A stretch of DNA of 64,000 nucleotides, from the NCBI GenBank assembly GCA_965215945.1, contig CBDCFC010000008.1, positions 7,989 through 71,988 on the forward strand, written 5' to 3'. Below are positions 63,180 to 64,000 of this stretch, piece by piece. The notes beneath the pieces are model-generated. The model saw nothing but the letters and a program-made list of their open reading frames with translations, made no database searches and was not told the origin of the DNA. The position numbers and the translations under genes were made by a program. Every line of letters starts with the position of its first letter. Position 1 is the stretch's first letter. The stretch is from JAHEKD01 sp965215945. Lineage in GTDB: Bacteria > Pseudomonadota > Gammaproteobacteria > Arenicellales > JAHEKD01.

Positions 63180-63381
63180 TGATTAAGATTATCATTTTCA
63201 ATTAAGTATTTCGATTGATTGATTCAATTAATTTAATTTTCTATATGATTTATTTGGTCTAAAATTAATCAGTTTTGCTTATTTTCGTAAGGATTGAACG
63301 GTTTGGATTGACCCTTTTCGCTAGCCGGAGTATAACGAGTTTCCTGCTTTTTCCGGCCAACACATAAGTTTGAGACTGAAT

Positions 63382-64000
63382 ATGCAACTAAATGATACGA
63401 ATTTATTCCGCCAACAATGCTATATCGATGGCGCTTGGCACGATGCGGATAACTCATTAACATTGGACGTCACTAACCCGGCTACCGGTGAAGTTTTGGG
63501 TTCCGTACCTAAGATGAGCACTGATGAAACCAGACGCGCCGTTGAAGCGGCCAATGCTTCATGGAGCGATTGGCGCGCTAAAACTGCAAAAGAACGCGCT
63601 GCTGTACTACGTCGTTGGTTTGATTTAATGCTTGAGCACAAAGATGATTTAGCTCAAATCATGACCTTGGAACAAGGCAAACCGCTAACTGAAGCACTGG
63701 GAGAGGTAGTTTACGGTGCTTCATTTATTGAGTGGTTCGCTGAGGAAGGCAAGCGCACTTATGGTGAGACGATTCCGGGCCATTTAGCCGACAAACGTAT
63801 AGTTGTGATTAAACAACCGATTGGTGTTGTCGCAGCGATTACCCCCTGGAATTTCCCCAACGCCATGATTACCAGAAAATGTGGGCCCGCTTTGGCCGCA
63901 GGTTGTCCAGTGGTCATTAAACCGGCTTCAGAAACACCTTACAGCGCACTGGCTTTGGCTGAACTGGCTGACCGTGCCGGATTTCCCGCCGGCACTGTCA
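63382..64000 (+). CDS. gabD: Succinate-semialdehyde dehydrogenase GabD (partial)
   Basis: The first 206 residues of an aldehyde dehydrogenase; the gene runs off the right edge. It starts MQLNDTNLFRQQCYIDGAWH, and shows LTLEQGKPL-like (TLEQGKPLTEALGEVVYGAS), WFAEEGKRTYGETIPG and the nucleotide-fold segment TPWNFPNAMITRKCGPALAA. These features point to the GabD/succinate-semialdehyde dehydrogenase group, which makes succinate from the GABA product. The catalytic Cys and Glu lie outside the window. Confidence 0.88.
   Translation, partial: MQLNDTNLFRQQCYIDGAWHDADNSLTLDVTNPATGEVLGSVPKMSTDETRRAVEAANASWSDWRAKTAKERAAVLRRWFDLMLEHKDDLAQIMTLEQGKPLTEALGEVVYGASFIEWFAEEGKRTYGETIPGHLADKRIVVIKQPIGVVAAITPWNFPNAMITRKCGPALAAGCPVVIKPASETPYSALALAELADRAGFPAGTV

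Overview
The window looks like a chromosomal segment of a moderately AT-rich gammaproteobacterium. Several gene orders typical of that class are present: orf-mlaFEDCB-ibaG-grxD-murA-hisGDCBH, yrbG-kdsD-lptCAB / rpoN-hpf-rapZ, and miaB-ybeZ-ybeY-corC-lnt. I cannot place the genus. No rRNA, tRNA, CRISPR array, transposase or phage gene was found.

Layout. 0-9.2 kb (minus strand): histidine biosynthesis, murA, a monothiol glutaredoxin, ibaG and the Mla lipid-transport genes. 9.4-13.2 kb (plus): yrbG, kdsD and the Lpt lipopolysaccharide-export genes; kdsC is missing and LptC is short. 13.2-18 kb: a repeat-rich spacer and a 1373-residue secreted gingipain-type (C25) protease gene, lying between lptB and rpoN. 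18.1-22.4 kb: rpoN, hpf, a palindromic element where ptsN would be expected, rapZ with a one-base frameshift, and mgtE.

22.5-26.6 kb is the most unusual stretch. It holds a small protein with a repeated C-terminal motif (possible peptide precursor), a protein of the HExxH peptide beta-hydroxylase type, and an adenylation-carrier-thioesterase enzyme whose thioesterase has a Cys nucleophile. A diverged 3' end of a second mgtE-like gene lies on the far side, so the locus sits between mgtE and an mgtE remnant. From 25.6 to 29.8 kb the frame breaks many times by single bases, mostly extra bases in short homopolymers (carrier/thioesterase region, ribH, lnt, corC). This suggests either a stretch of poor consensus or strongly localised decay.

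29.8-41.9 kb: ybeY, ybeZ and miaB, then assorted metabolic genes (TMEM53-like hydrolase, glutamine amidotransferase, AlkB-like oxygenase, UPF0173 hydrolase, a taurine-pyruvate-type aminotransferase, dgkA, glpD, haloacid-dehalogenase-type hydrolase, D-2-hydroxyacid dehydrogenase).

41.9-57.9 kb is a phosphate and polyphosphate region: ppk2, phoR, a small Lys-rich coiled-coil protein behind a clear Pho box, a histidine phosphatase, an ATP-cone/2-phosphoglycerate-kinase-like protein, phoB, two unequal pstB genes, pstA, pstC (frameshifted), a PhoU fused to an inactive-looking low-molecular-weight phosphatase domain, pstS behind tandem Pho boxes, a Na/Pi cotransporter, a second Lys-rich small protein related to the first, and ppk1. 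The two PstB proteins carry complementary defects and would form an asymmetric ATPase pair.

57.9-64 kb: an ankyrin remnant, kbl-tdh (threonine catabolism), a TonB-dependent receptor lacking its middle behind a TPP riboswitch, an HAD phosphatase, a LysR regulator and the start of gabD.
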